IMG/VR virus record: IMGVR_UViG_3300021335_000083
Coordinates: 1-25,264 of that record
Length of the DNA: 25,264 bases
From: a virus
Reading direction: 5' to 3' (one strand)
Of the stretch, positions 1-5,396 are shown piece after piece. Position 1 is the first letter of the stretch. Each line of letters starts with the position of its first letter. The notes beneath the pieces were generated by a model. The model was not told the DNA's origin. It saw nothing but the letters and a program-made list of their open reading frames with translations, and did no database searches. The position numbers and the translations under genes were made by a program.

Positions 1-105
1 TTAGGAAAAGACTATTATGTTCAATTTAATTTAATTTATAAGCCAAATTGGTTTCATCGTACTATGATGAGATTGTGTTTTGGATATAAATGGGTAAACC
101 TTTAA
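1..105 (+). CDS. Partial gene, C-terminal 34 residues of an unknown protein
   Basis: An open frame enters from the left edge in frame 1 and stops with TAA at 103-105, leaving 34 residues that end in YKWVNL. The translation is not low-complexity and is rich in aromatic residues (Tyr, Trp, Phe, with a KPNWFHR stretch), as expected of a real protein end. The next start lies 12 nt downstream on the same strand, matching the dense packing of this operon. The 5' end is outside the window, so length and function cannot be given. I do not recognise the family. The alternative is a chance open frame of 105 nt. Confidence 0.45.
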   Translation, partial: LGKDYYVQFNLIYKPNWFHRTMMRLCFGYKWVNL

Positions 106-117
106 CACCAAAGAGAG

Positions 118-201
118 ATGAAAGAATGTAATTGTAACACGCCAAGCATTATAGACTTGTGTAATAGAGACAAAGAGACTTATGGTATTGAGAATGATTA
201 A
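118..201 (+). CDS. Small Cys-containing peptide, 27 aa, function unknown
   Basis: ATG at 118 follows a purine-rich GAGAG that could act as a weak ribosome binding site, and the frame closes at TAA 199-201. The peptide begins MKECNCNTPS and has three Cys (C4, C6 and one near residue 15), so it could bind metal or be disulphide-linked. Its stop overlaps the next start as ATGATTAA (194-201), the same 8-nt overlap seen at 3062-3069, which supports it being translated. There is no recognisable family, and at 27 residues chance occurrence remains possible. Confidence 0.4.
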   Translation: MKECNCNTPSIIDLCNRDKETYGIEND

Positions 202-391
202 GTCGTACCTTCGCAAGAAGCGGCATATAAAAACCACACAAGCATACTTAGAGATGCTTATGATGGATAACATCAACTTATCCATACAGGCTAGTAGATT
301 CGGATGGACAGAGGAGATACAGAACCAACTAACTAACTCCGCACTACTGATACGCAAGTACCAGAGGAGACTGAGATTAATAAGAATGTAA
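194..391 (+). CDS. Small basic protein, 65 aa, function unknown
   Basis: I place the start at ATG 194 (MIKSYLRKKRHIK) rather than the in-frame ATG at 182. The 194 start forms the 8-nt ATGATTAA overlap with the upstream peptide, a junction type recurring in this genome. The protein is strongly basic at both ends (RKKRH near residue 7; RKYQRRLRLIR at the C-terminus) and appears helical. It carries no signal peptide or membrane segment. The charge pattern would suit a nucleic-acid-binding accessory protein, but this is inference only. The next gene starts 1 nt after its stop. The 182 start would add four residues. Confidence 0.6.
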   Translation: MIKSYLRKKRHIKTTQAYLEMLMMDNINLSIQASRFGWTEEIQNQLTNSALLIRKYQRRLRLIRM

Positions 392-392
392 T

Positions 393-722
393 ATGTCAGA
401 AGAAGAAAAAGCAGAACAGTTGAAACAAGGACAAACTATATTTGACATTGGTGTACGCCTCGCCTGGAAGAAGAAGCGTGGTAACGGATACGTTAATATG
501 TATTTAGGCACAAAAGATAGACCCTTTCAGTTCGTGACAAGGGCTAAAGATATTAACGCTATTAATAGAAATCCAGAGATGATTGCTAAGATGATGGCGT
601 TTAACGGACTCACTGGAAAGAGTGTTTATGATTTTCATATATCAGAAGAGTTCTACCGCAAAGAGATAAGTAAATCCTTTGCGCATAAAGAAGAAGATTA
701 CGAGAAAGAATTTGGTAAATAA
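393..722 (+). CDS. Hypothetical protein, 109 aa
   Basis: This soluble, highly charged protein starts with MSEEEKAEQLKQG and ends with an acidic/basic helix (KEEDYEKEFGK). The middle has KKKRGNGYVNMYLGTKD followed by a segment starting RPFQFVTRAKD. I see no catalytic motif, membrane segment or signal peptide, and I do not recognise the family. It lies between a small basic protein (1-nt gap) and the helicase-like ATPase (12-nt gap), so it probably belongs to the DNA-metabolism part of the operon. The start is the first ATG after the upstream stop. Confidence 0.75.
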   Translation: MSEEEKAEQLKQGQTIFDIGVRLAWKKKRGNGYVNMYLGTKDRPFQFVTRAKDINAINRNPEMIAKMMAFNGLTGKSVYDFHISEEFYRKEISKSFAHKEEDYEKEFGK

Positions 723-734
723 ATTAAACGAGCA

Positions 735-1664
735 ATGAGAAACATTATTTATAAGGTAGAGGATGTGAGAGATTCTCTATCTACACTTAGAAATGAAGGA
801 GTTAAGAAAGGAGCTTGGACGGGGTTTGATTCTCTCTTTGATAAATACTCAGTTAAGAAGGGTTCCACTACATATATTTATGCTGGTGCGCATCAAGGTA
901 AGTCTCAGTTTGGATTTGAACTTATGATGAACCTATCAGAATATAGTGGTTGGAAGTGGGCATTATACTCGCCAGAGACTGGTTCTCCTACAGAGGTGTT
1001 TGCTGAACTTCTTTGGGTATACTTGCGTAAGCCATTCCTAATCAATGACCATCTTACTGCTACAGATGAGGAGACAGAAAAAGCTATAAGCTTTATCAAT
1101 GAACACTTCTATATCATTGATAGTGGATTACAAGACCTAACAGTGGAGGGTTTCTATACTGCTGTAGAGCAGATTGAGTCCGACAACTTTATCACAATTG
1201 ATGGGTGTATGATTGACCCATTCACTGAGATTAAGACAGATGTTAGTAGTGGTGTGCGTGATGATATTGCTATTGGTCAAGTACTTACAAAGATTCGCAA
1301 GCACTCAGCAGAAAAGGACTATCACACAATTGTAACGGTACACACTAAGCACCAACAAGCGAAGTACAAGAATGGTGTTCCGTATGTAGACAAACCAACG
1401 ATGAATGATATCGCAGGAGGTATGCAGTGGAGTCGCAAAGGTATGATGGTTATTAATGTATGGCGTTGCCCCTATGGATTGGAAGATGCTAATGGCATAC
1501 CTTACGAGCCTAATCAAGTAGAGATTACAGTTGTTAAGGCTAAACCTAAAATTGTAGGTAAGTTAGGTAGTGTGACTTTGTATTATGATAAAATGAAAAA
1601 CAGATACTATGAACTCAACAGCAGAGGAGAAAAACAATACGCATATCCACAGCCTAATTCTTGA
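735..1664 (+). CDS. RecA/DnaB-type helicase-like ATPase, single domain
   Basis: The 309-residue protein has the layout of a RecA-fold helicase core. A lead-in of the TGFDSLFD type (residues 29-36) precedes a P-loop AGAHQGKS (50-57, matching [AG]x4GK[ST]). An SPETG motif follows with the likely catalytic Glu at 81, then a Walker B-like hydrophobic strand ending MIDPF with Asp161. Later come a VTVHTKHQ segment resembling DnaB motif H3 and a GGMQWSRKGMMVI segment with an arginine-finger candidate. It lacks the N-terminal domain of bacterial DnaB and any primase domain, so it is closer to stand-alone phage RecA-like/DnaB C-terminal ATPases. The expected role is DNA unwinding or loading at phage replication forks. 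A RadA/KaiC-type recombination ATPase is the main alternative. Confidence 0.75.
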   Translation: MRNIIYKVEDVRDSLSTLRNEGVKKGAWTGFDSLFDKYSVKKGSTTYIYAGAHQGKSQFGFELMMNLSEYSGWKWALYSPETGSPTEVFAELLWVYLRKPFLINDHLTATDEETEKAISFINEHFYIIDSGLQDLTVEGFYTAVEQIESDNFITIDGCMIDPFTEIKTDVSSGVRDDIAIGQVLTKIRKHSAEKDYHTIVTVHTKHQQAKYKNGVPYVDKPTMNDIAGGMQWSRKGMMVINVWRCPYGLEDANGIPYEPNQVEITVVKAKPKIVGKLGSVTLYYDKMKNRYYELNSRGEKQYAYPQPNS

Positions 1665-1914
1665 TAGGAAGGTAGCCTTCGCTAATTTAGTGAGGGCTTA
1701 TCTTCGTTTCAATGTAAGTGATGCGCTCAACATTGTGGTAGAGAAAGATGGTAACATATCCATCAATGGTAAGTATTACAAGTTTGATGTGTCTGACTAT
1801 ACTGGTTGTACAGAAAACTACATATTCTTTAATCCTTCCTCTGGAAGAATAGTAATTGAAGGCAATGGTGTCAGTAAGGTATATAAGGTAGACGTGGATT
1901 TACTTGATTACTAG
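1609..1914 (+). CDS. Hypothetical protein, 101 aa
   Basis: The start ATG at 1609 lies inside the ATPase gene, a 56-nt overlap. No ATG, GTG or TTG in this frame lies near the upstream stop, so this start is the best choice. The N-terminal part looks helical (LILDRKVAFANLVRAYL). The rest looks beta-rich, with alternating hydrophobic residues and turns (DGNISINGKYYKFDVSD, and a strand around RIVIEGNG). I see no membrane segment or catalytic motif and do not recognise the family. Position between the ATPase and the NTPase-like gene suggests a DNA-metabolism accessory role, by context only. Confidence 0.65.
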   Translation: MNSTAEEKNNTHIHSLILDRKVAFANLVRAYLRFNVSDALNIVVEKDGNISINGKYYKFDVSDYTGCTENYIFFNPSSGRIVIEGNGVSKVYKVDVDLLDY

Positions 1915-1927
1915 TTATATTAGTACT

Positions 1928-2194
1928 ATGAATACAAGAGATTTAATTGTAGAGGAGTCAGAAGCCGTAACAAAACTTTTGATTTTAAAAAATGAAGCTT
2001 ATGGCGATTCTGCTCTTAACCCAGCAAATATTTTTGCAAGCGGTAATGCGGTAGATAACTTATGCTGTCGCATTGATGATAAGCTGATGCGCATAAAGAT
2101 GCGTGGTATTACAGATGAGACGGAAGATACCGTCCAGGATTTAATCGGTTACTTGATACTATTGAAGGTAGCACTAAGAATGAAGAATGGCTAA
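1928..2194 (+). CDS. Nmad1/DUF1599-like or MazG-like all-alpha protein, 88 aa
   Basis: I take ATG 1928 as the start. A longer form would need TTG 1904, inside the preceding gene, whose stop is at 1914. The protein is all-helical with a LKNEAYGDS motif (residues 20-28), then RIDDKLMRIK (48-57) and an acidic ED-x3-DLIGYLI block (66-77). This order (K..DYG..., R..DK..R..., E/D..DL..Y) is typical of Nmad1/DUF1599 proteins and resembles the all-alpha NTP pyrophosphatase (MazG) superfamily. Such proteins are linked to nucleotide pools or modified bases in phages. No other base-modification gene is visible in the window, so a modification role is only a possibility. Its stop overlaps the nuclease start by 8 nt. 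Confidence 0.55.
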   Translation: MNTRDLIVEESEAVTKLLILKNEAYGDSALNPANIFASGNAVDNLCCRIDDKLMRIKMRGITDETEDTVQDLIGYLILLKVALRMKNG

Positions 2195-2705
2195 AAGAAA
2201 CACCTTCGTAACAGCAAGTATATCTGGAGACTACGGCCAAGATATTGTAATGAAGTACCTAAAGGACAAAGGGTATGAGGTTGAAGAGGCTCCAAAAGAA
2301 TTGTTTTACGATTGGGATGTCAAGGCCAATAAAGCTGGTCGCACAGTAACCATTGAGGTTAAGTACGATTCAAAGGCGTATATGTGGGCGGCAAGACGTG
2401 GTACTCCAGAGCAACCTAACCTATACATTGAGTTTGAAAACACTAATACTGGTGGACCTTCTGGCATCTTAAAGTCTAAGGCTGACTTCTACTTTTACAT
2501 TCTGAAGACAGGAGACAAGGACATTGCCTTTGTGTTTGATAGGGTACAATTCTTGCAACACTTACAACTCTCTAACTACAAGGTTGTGGGCAATGGTGCT
2601 ACAGGAGATGACAATGCCAAAGGATGGATACCTCCATTACACGAACTGCTTGTTGCTCGTTACGGATATAAAGCAACTATAGACCTTACGCAATATGGTA
2701 AATGA
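2187..2705 (+). CDS. PD-(D/E)XK family nuclease, 172 aa
   Basis: The sequence fits the minimal PD-(D/E)XK nuclease core. A first helix (YGQDIVMKYLKDKGYEV) carries an acidic residue, and a strand YDWDVKA follows with the metal-binding Asp near 44. A second strand TIEVKYD contains the E57-V-K59 catalytic pair. A downstream YFYILKTG segment could be the next strand of the fold. Members cut DNA in recombination, repair, packaging or host degradation; this sequence does not show which. Lambda exonuclease-like, Holliday-junction resolvase-like and restriction-like roles are all open. It overlaps the upstream gene by ATGGCTAA and the RusA-like gene by 11 nt, so the two nucleases are probably co-translated. 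Confidence 0.75.
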   Translation: MAKRNTFVTASISGDYGQDIVMKYLKDKGYEVEEAPKELFYDWDVKANKAGRTVTIEVKYDSKAYMWAARRGTPEQPNLYIEFENTNTGGPSGILKSKADFYFYILKTGDKDIAFVFDRVQFLQHLQLSNYKVVGNGATGDDNAKGWIPPLHELLVARYGYKATIDLTQYGK

Positions 2706-3069
2706 TATAGAATTAAACTTACCAAAGCCACCAAGCCTTAATCAGTATTATGCTGGTAAGCATTGGGCTATTAGAAAAAAACAAAAAGATGAGTATTCAA
2801 AAGTCTGTAAAGAAGAGCTTGAAAAGTATGATGCGTTTACTTGCTCTTCCTATGAAATTCATATTAGGTATCATTCTCGTCACGATGTTGACAATATTAT
2901 TCTTGTTTCAAAATTTCTCTCTGATACTCTCGTTTCTCAAGGTATCATTAAGGACGATGGTAATAAGTATTACAAAAGGCTTAACATCAAGATTGACAAA
3001 GATTTACCAAAAGATACGTTCCTGGTTACACTCAGATGCTCCGACTTTAAAACTGTAGATAATGATTAA
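2695..3069 (+). CDS. rusA: RusA-type Holliday junction resolvase
   Basis: The 124-residue length and motif order match the RusA family. The N-terminal strand ends PPSLNQYY (12-19), a basic patch with H23, R27 and K28 follows, and then the DVDN motif (D64, D66), K73, D77 and the double Asp GIIKDD (87-88). In E. coli RusA the conserved Asp residues of DLDN and the later DD bind metal, and a Lys between them is needed for cutting, so the active site looks intact. The enzyme would cut branched recombination or replication intermediates before packaging. An overlapping frame at 2750-3058 is a shadow. Its stop overlaps the next start as ATGATTAA. Confidence 0.85.
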   Translation: MVNDIELNLPKPPSLNQYYAGKHWAIRKKQKDEYSKVCKEELEKYDAFTCSSYEIHIRYHSRHDVDNIILVSKFLSDTLVSQGIIKDDGNKYYKRLNIKIDKDLPKDTFLVTLRCSDFKTVDND

Positions 3070-3271
3070 TCAAAGAAACTATCAGACTTGTAAATTAATT
3101 AAGAACAGGATTGATTTATATCTGTACGAAATGGCAAAACTCTTCACTAAAATAGGAACAGATTCTACTGTTGAAGAGATTCAAGAAGCCTACAAGAAAG
3201 AAAAAGAATACATTGAACTAATAGCCGAACTAGACCCCGATAAGGCTGATAGGCTACGCTCATCATATTGA
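3062..3271 (+). CDS. Hypothetical protein, 69 aa
   Basis: This small, probably all-helical, charged protein starts MINQRNYQTCKL. A middle helix (YLYEMAKLFTKIG) is followed by a Glu/Lys-rich coiled-coil-like helix (residues about 35-60) ending in ELDPDKADRLRSSY. It has no membrane segment or enzymatic motif, and I do not recognise it. The start forms an 8-nt overlap with the RusA-like gene and the next gene begins 1 nt after its stop, so it is almost certainly part of the same translated series. Confidence 0.65.
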   Translation: MINQRNYQTCKLIKNRIDLYLYEMAKLFTKIGTDSTVEEIQEAYKKEKEYIELIAELDPDKADRLRSSY

Positions 3272-3272
3272 T

Positions 3273-3491
3273 ATGTCACTTGACCAATACTACGAAGAAT
3301 TAACTAACGATGAAGCGGATTTCATTCTTGACATATACAATGTCATCGACAGAATGGTGCTTGAGCGTGTCCCAGTCACATTGGTTGGATTGGGATATGA
3401 GCTTGGCGTAAATCCTCAAGAGCTGTCTGACCATCTACCTACAATAATACAGATACTCAACAAGGTTGAAGAAGAATACGAGATACGATAA
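3273..3491 (+). CDS. Small acidic protein with possible helix-turn-helix, 72 aa
   Basis: The protein is acidic and helical. Residues about 33-58 (from VPVTLVGLGYELGVN to HLPTII) read as a helix-turn-helix pattern: a helix, a GVN turn and a second helix beginning at PQELSD. This hints at DNA binding, or at a sigma-factor-like or anti-sigma partner of the next gene, but the strong negative charge argues against simple DNA binding. ATG 3273 lies 1 nt after the upstream stop. Its own end is overlapped by 26 nt by the possible sigma-factor gene, suggesting coupling. Family unknown. Confidence 0.6.
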   Translation: MSLDQYYEELTNDEADFILDIYNVIDRMVLERVPVTLVGLGYELGVNPQELSDHLPTIIQILNKVEEEYEIR

Positions 3492-3879
3492 GGTAGCTAT
3501 AGAGCGTGAAGCGATACTATCTGCAAAACAAGGTAGAATAACAGAACCTCTTGGTGAGTTTATACTTCAGCGTTCTATAGAGATTGCTGGTTCTGCGTTT
3601 GTTACAGATGGCAATGAAGAGCTAAAACAATCTCTGATAGATTCTGCTGTTATGCGTACTTGTGAAAAGTTTTTATATTACTATCAAGGTGGCAAAAGTG
3701 CTGCTAATTTAATAATAAGTATTATATATAGTACTATGACTAACAAGATAGTTAGTCTAAATCACAGTGATATTTATGGACATAACATAAAAGGTTATGT
3801 GGTGTGTATAGAAGATGGAGAAAAGTTTACACGCCTGCAAAGATATGTGAAGGATAGTTATTTAAGTCAACAATTATAA
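3466..3879 (+). CDS. Possible divergent T4 gp55-like late sigma factor, 137 aa
   Basis: The pattern resembles phage late sigma factors of the T4 gp55 type. An N-terminal segment ITEPLGEFILQRS (25-37) lines up with the lG..il.ia region. A helix of the aile.c.k.l type follows (LIDSAVMRTCEKFLYYY, 57-73), and then a KSAANLIISIIYSTMTNK segment (77-94) lies where gp55 proteins carry the nPFaYfT core-binding region. The aromatic residues of that last motif are poorly kept. Only a TTG (3466) is available as start upstream of the conserved part; it overlaps the previous gene by 26 nt. If correct, the protein would redirect host RNA polymerase to late phage promoters. A plain unknown protein is the alternative; I am well short of certain. 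Confidence 0.45.
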   Translation: MKKNTRYDKVAIEREAILSAKQGRITEPLGEFILQRSIEIAGSAFVTDGNEELKQSLIDSAVMRTCEKFLYYYQGGKSAANLIISIIYSTMTNKIVSLNHSDIYGHNIKGYVVCIEDGEKFTRLQRYVKDSYLSQQL

Positions 3880-3881
3880 TT

Positions 3882-4130
3882 ATGATAGAAATTTATAACG
3901 ATTGGATATTGGTGTCCTCAGTAGGTTTGATGTTTGCATTCCTATTTATATTTGAACCTTATGGATGGGTAATGGAAAACTTATTGCCTTTCAAGCCATT
4001 TAACTGCGTTCTGTGCCTTTCTTTTTGGTGCAGCCTCATCTTATATGCTGCGATGGGAGTAAGTCCATTATACGCTATTTATACGGCTTTTATAGCAGAG
4101 CTTTCTTATCGTCATTTGGTTAACGAATAG
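3882..4130 (+). CDS. Small inner-membrane protein with CxxC-FW motif, 82 aa
   Basis: Three hydrophobic segments are visible: residues about 8-24 (WILVSSVGLMFAFLFIF), 44-60 around SFWCSLILYAAMGV, and 62-76. A PFNCVLCLSFW motif (C42, C45, F48, W49) sits at the start of the second segment. The PF-x-C-x2-C-x2-FW arrangement resembles small DUF1360-like membrane proteins carried by many phages. Its function is unknown to me; metal binding at the CxxC or a role in membrane remodelling or superinfection exclusion are guesses. The start is 2 nt after the upstream stop. Its stop is followed by a possible 38-residue frame that contains a terminator-like hairpin. Confidence 0.7.
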   Translation: MIEIYNDWILVSSVGLMFAFLFIFEPYGWVMENLLPFKPFNCVLCLSFWCSLILYAAMGVSPLYAIYTAFIAELSYRHLVNE

Positions 4131-4133
4131 ATT

Positions 4134-4250
4134 ATGAAAAATGTAAATTCTAATAGTGACTGGCTCTTCCTTTATTGGGACGAGCCTATTTTTTCTAATT
4201 CTAATACTAAAGACAATGCCGATACCAGTTCCGAATCTGAAGGAGACTAG
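4134..4250 (+). CDS. Doubtful 38-aa frame overlapping a terminator-like hairpin
   Basis: ATG 4134 lies 3 nt after the previous stop, the same spacing found before the 40-residue gene at 4826, and the frame runs to TAG at 4248-4250. It encodes an acidic, Ser/Asn-rich peptide beginning MKNVNSNSDWLFLYW. Spacing favours translation. Against it, positions 4162-4186 form a hairpin followed by six T, as in an intrinsic terminator, and the next well-supported gene starts inside it at 4216 in another frame. I list it so the stretch is not silent, but consider it less likely than the terminator. Confidence 0.3.
   Translation: MKNVNSNSDWLFLYWDEPIFSNSNTKDNADTSSESEGD
4162..4194 (+). terminator. Terminator-like hairpin before the lysis cassette
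   Basis: GGCTC (4162-4166) pairs with GAGCC (4182-4186). The stem extends inward with TTCC (4167-4170) against GGGA (4177-4180), including one T-G wobble and a bulged C at 4181, leaving a six-base loop. TA and then six T (4189-4194) follow directly, giving a plus-strand rho-independent terminator shape. It would separate the DNA-metabolism and possible sigma genes from the endolysin-holin group. I found no convincing promoter just downstream. Confidence 0.5.
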
Positions 4251-4371
4251 ACCCGAATTTATAGAAAGATGTATGAGTGATTCTACAATGATTGATGAGT
4301 ACCCAGATACTTCACAACGCTTAGGAGTTTGCTATACATCTTGGACATCGGAGATTAAAAAAGTAAAATAA
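4216..4371 (+). CDS. Small phage protein with RC...QR.xVC..W motif, 51 aa
   Basis: ATG 4216 (MPIPVPNLKETRPEF) is chosen over an upstream GTG at 4156, because the longer form would add a hydrophobic stretch made from the terminator hairpin and its T-run. The protein contains EFIERCMSDSTMIDEYPD followed by SQRLGVCYTSW. This F-x2-RC ... QR-x-(A/G)VC-x3-W pattern is widespread in phages, either as a stand-alone peptide or at the end of head proteins, with two conserved Cys that may bind metal or form a disulphide. Its function is not established to my knowledge. The gene sits 1 nt ahead of the endolysin gene. Confidence 0.65.
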   Translation: MPIPVPNLKETRPEFIERCMSDSTMIDEYPDTSQRLGVCYTSWTSEIKKVK

Positions 4372-4372
4372 T

Positions 4373-4822
4373 ATGAACCTAAAAAAATCATCTCGCAAAA
4401 TAAATAAAATTATCTTGCACTGTAGTGCCACAAGAGAAGGCCAAGACATCAGTGTAGATACTATAAGAAAATGGCACGTTGACGGCAGAGGCTGGTCCGA
4501 CATTGGTTACCATTATATTGTTTCTATAGATGGACAGATAGAAGAAGGTAGACCAATAAATAGAAGCGGAGCGCATACTAAAGGGCAAAACAGTAATAGT
4601 GTAGGCGTTTGCTATATCGGTGGTGTAGAGACTGATGGAAAAACTCCAAAAGACACTAGAAATGCAGAGCAATTAATGGCTCTTGCTAATTTACTAGATG
4701 CCCTTATGGAAATGTATCCTGGCGCTACATTACACGGACACAATGAATTTGCCAATAAAGCTTGTCCATCATTTGATGTACAAAAAGAATATGATTTTTT
4801 AATTAATCCAAAAAATGTATAA
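4373..4822 (+). CDS. Endolysin, T7 lysozyme-type N-acetylmuramoyl-L-alanine amidase
   Basis: The 149-residue protein matches amidase_2/PGRP endolysins over its full length, like T7 lysozyme (about 150 residues). The three zinc ligands fit H16 (ILHCSAT), H123 (HGHNE) and C131 (KACPSF), and the catalytic Tyr and Lys fit Y46 (IGYHYIV) and K129. The spacing from His to Cys (8 residues) and the Tyr position equal those of T7 lysozyme. It would cleave the amide bond between MurNAc and L-Ala of peptidoglycan at the end of infection. No signal peptide is seen, so export needs the holin two genes downstream. T7 lysozyme also inhibits its own RNA polymerase; nothing here indicates that. The start is 1 nt after the previous stop. 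Confidence 0.92.
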   Translation: MNLKKSSRKINKIILHCSATREGQDISVDTIRKWHVDGRGWSDIGYHYIVSIDGQIEEGRPINRSGAHTKGQNSNSVGVCYIGGVETDGKTPKDTRNAEQLMALANLLDALMEMYPGATLHGHNEFANKACPSFDVQKEYDFLINPKNV

Positions 4823-4825
4823 GAT

Positions 4826-4948
4826 ATGAAAAATGATTTTGATTTAAGTGATAGCTTTGCTGATTTCGTAGATGAGTTAGCAAATAGCGAAAAGAATGAA
4901 AACGCCTGTAGCATTGACAATCCAGAATGCGAGGCTTGTGGGAGTTAA
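4826..4948 (+). CDS. Small acidic Cys-containing protein, 40 aa
   Basis: ATG 4826 lies 3 nt after the endolysin stop, and TAA 4946-4948 lies 2 nt before the holin start, so the frame fills the gap exactly. The N-terminal 25 residues are acidic (MKNDFDLSDSFADFVDEL). The C-terminal part has three Cys in ACSIDNPECEACGS, a C-x6-C-x2-C pattern that could bind a metal. No membrane segment or lipobox is present. Its place between endolysin and holin suggests a lysis-related or co-expressed accessory protein, but I recognise no family. Confidence 0.6.
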   Translation: MKNDFDLSDSFADFVDELANSEKNENACSIDNPECEACGS

Positions 4949-4950
4949 TT

Positions 4951-5316
4951 ATGGGAAACTTATTAGGACGATTAAAGGGCAAAGCAGTAACAGAAGTTGT
5001 AGGTGCAGTTGCCAATGTAGTAGACCAGTTTGTTCAGAACCCTGCGGAAAAAGAAGCTGCTCGTGCAGCAATAGAACAGGAGATAAGCAAGAGATGGGGA
5101 GCTGATATGGGTTCTGATTCTTGGTTATCCAAGAATGTAAGACCATTAACCCTTGCAGCAGTAATGATATTCCTAATACTAATGACTTTCTTTGAAGGTT
5201 TTGGTGTTAGTAGTGTTAGTGAAAGATGGATAGGGTTATGGGAGCTAGTAAGCTTAACGGTGATAGGCGGTTACTTCGCAGTAAGAAGCGTGGACAAGAG
5301 AGCCAAAGTAAAGTAA
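4951..5316 (+). CDS. Holin, GTA/3TM-type, 121 aa
   Basis: I start at ATG 4951 (MGNLLGRLKGKAV), 2 nt after the previous stop, rather than at ATG 4927 inside that gene. An amphipathic N-terminal helical region precedes RWGADMGSDSWLSKNVRP (48-65), the signature of the holin_3TM/GTA-holin family. Two strong membrane segments follow (about 66-84 and 98-112) and a basic tail (DKRAKVK). Family members insert in the inner membrane and release or time the endolysin. Position right after the amidase supports this. The stop is followed by three hairpins that close the operon. Confidence 0.8.
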   Translation: MGNLLGRLKGKAVTEVVGAVANVVDQFVQNPAEKEAARAAIEQEISKRWGADMGSDSWLSKNVRPLTLAAVMIFLILMTFFEGFGVSSVSERWIGLWELVSLTVIGGYFAVRSVDKRAKVK

Positions 5317-5318
5317 GG

Positions 5319-5359
5319 TGGTGCGAATTTGCACCAGTAGAATGTACTTGTTTAAGTAC
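5319..5359 (+). other. Two small hairpins just after the holin stop
   Basis: TGGTGC (5319-5324) pairs with GCACCA (5331-5336) around a six-base loop, and GTACTT (5344-5349) pairs with AAGTAC (5354-5359) around GTTT. Neither is followed by a T-run on the plus strand. They sit between the holin gene and the main terminator and may protect the 3' end of the transcript or form part of a compound terminator. Both are perfect 6-bp stems, which can also arise by chance. Confidence 0.4.
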
Positions 5360-5371
5360 TTGTAATAATAG

Positions 5372-5396
5372 GGGAGGCAAATAGCCTCCCTTTTTT
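5372..5396 (+). terminator. Intrinsic terminator between convergent operons
   Basis: A perfect 7-bp GC-rich stem, GGGAGGC (5372-5378) and GCCTCCC (5384-5390), encloses the loop AAATA and is followed by six T (5391-5396). This is a strong rho-independent terminator for the plus-strand lysis operon. On the minus strand the same stem begins 4 nt after the stop of the last structural-operon gene but is followed by CTATTATTAC, a poorer U-tract, so it is probably weaker in that direction. Confidence 0.88.

Noticed and set aside
31-357. A 108-codon minus-strand frame at the left edge
   Set aside because: It is antisense to three tightly coupled plus-strand frames and has no partner genes on its strand there.
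436-443. TATATTTG, matching the Bacteroidota -7 promoter pattern
   Set aside because: It is inside a gene, has no clear TTG partner at the right distance, and short AT-rich matches are expected often.
2750-3058. A 102-codon plus-strand frame within the RusA-like gene
   Set aside because: It lies wholly inside a gene with an intact RusA active site, in another frame, and its translation is biased to hydrophobic and basic residues like a shadow frame.
3700-3745. AT-rich near-palindrome around aagtattatatatagtact as a possible regulatory site
   Set aside because: It lies inside a coding frame with weak base pairing and is unremarkable in such AT-rich DNA.
4373-4920. Minus-strand frames of 94 and 102 codons opposite the endolysin gene
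   Set aside because: The endolysin has full catalytic conservation on the plus strand; the opposite frames show no recognisable motif.
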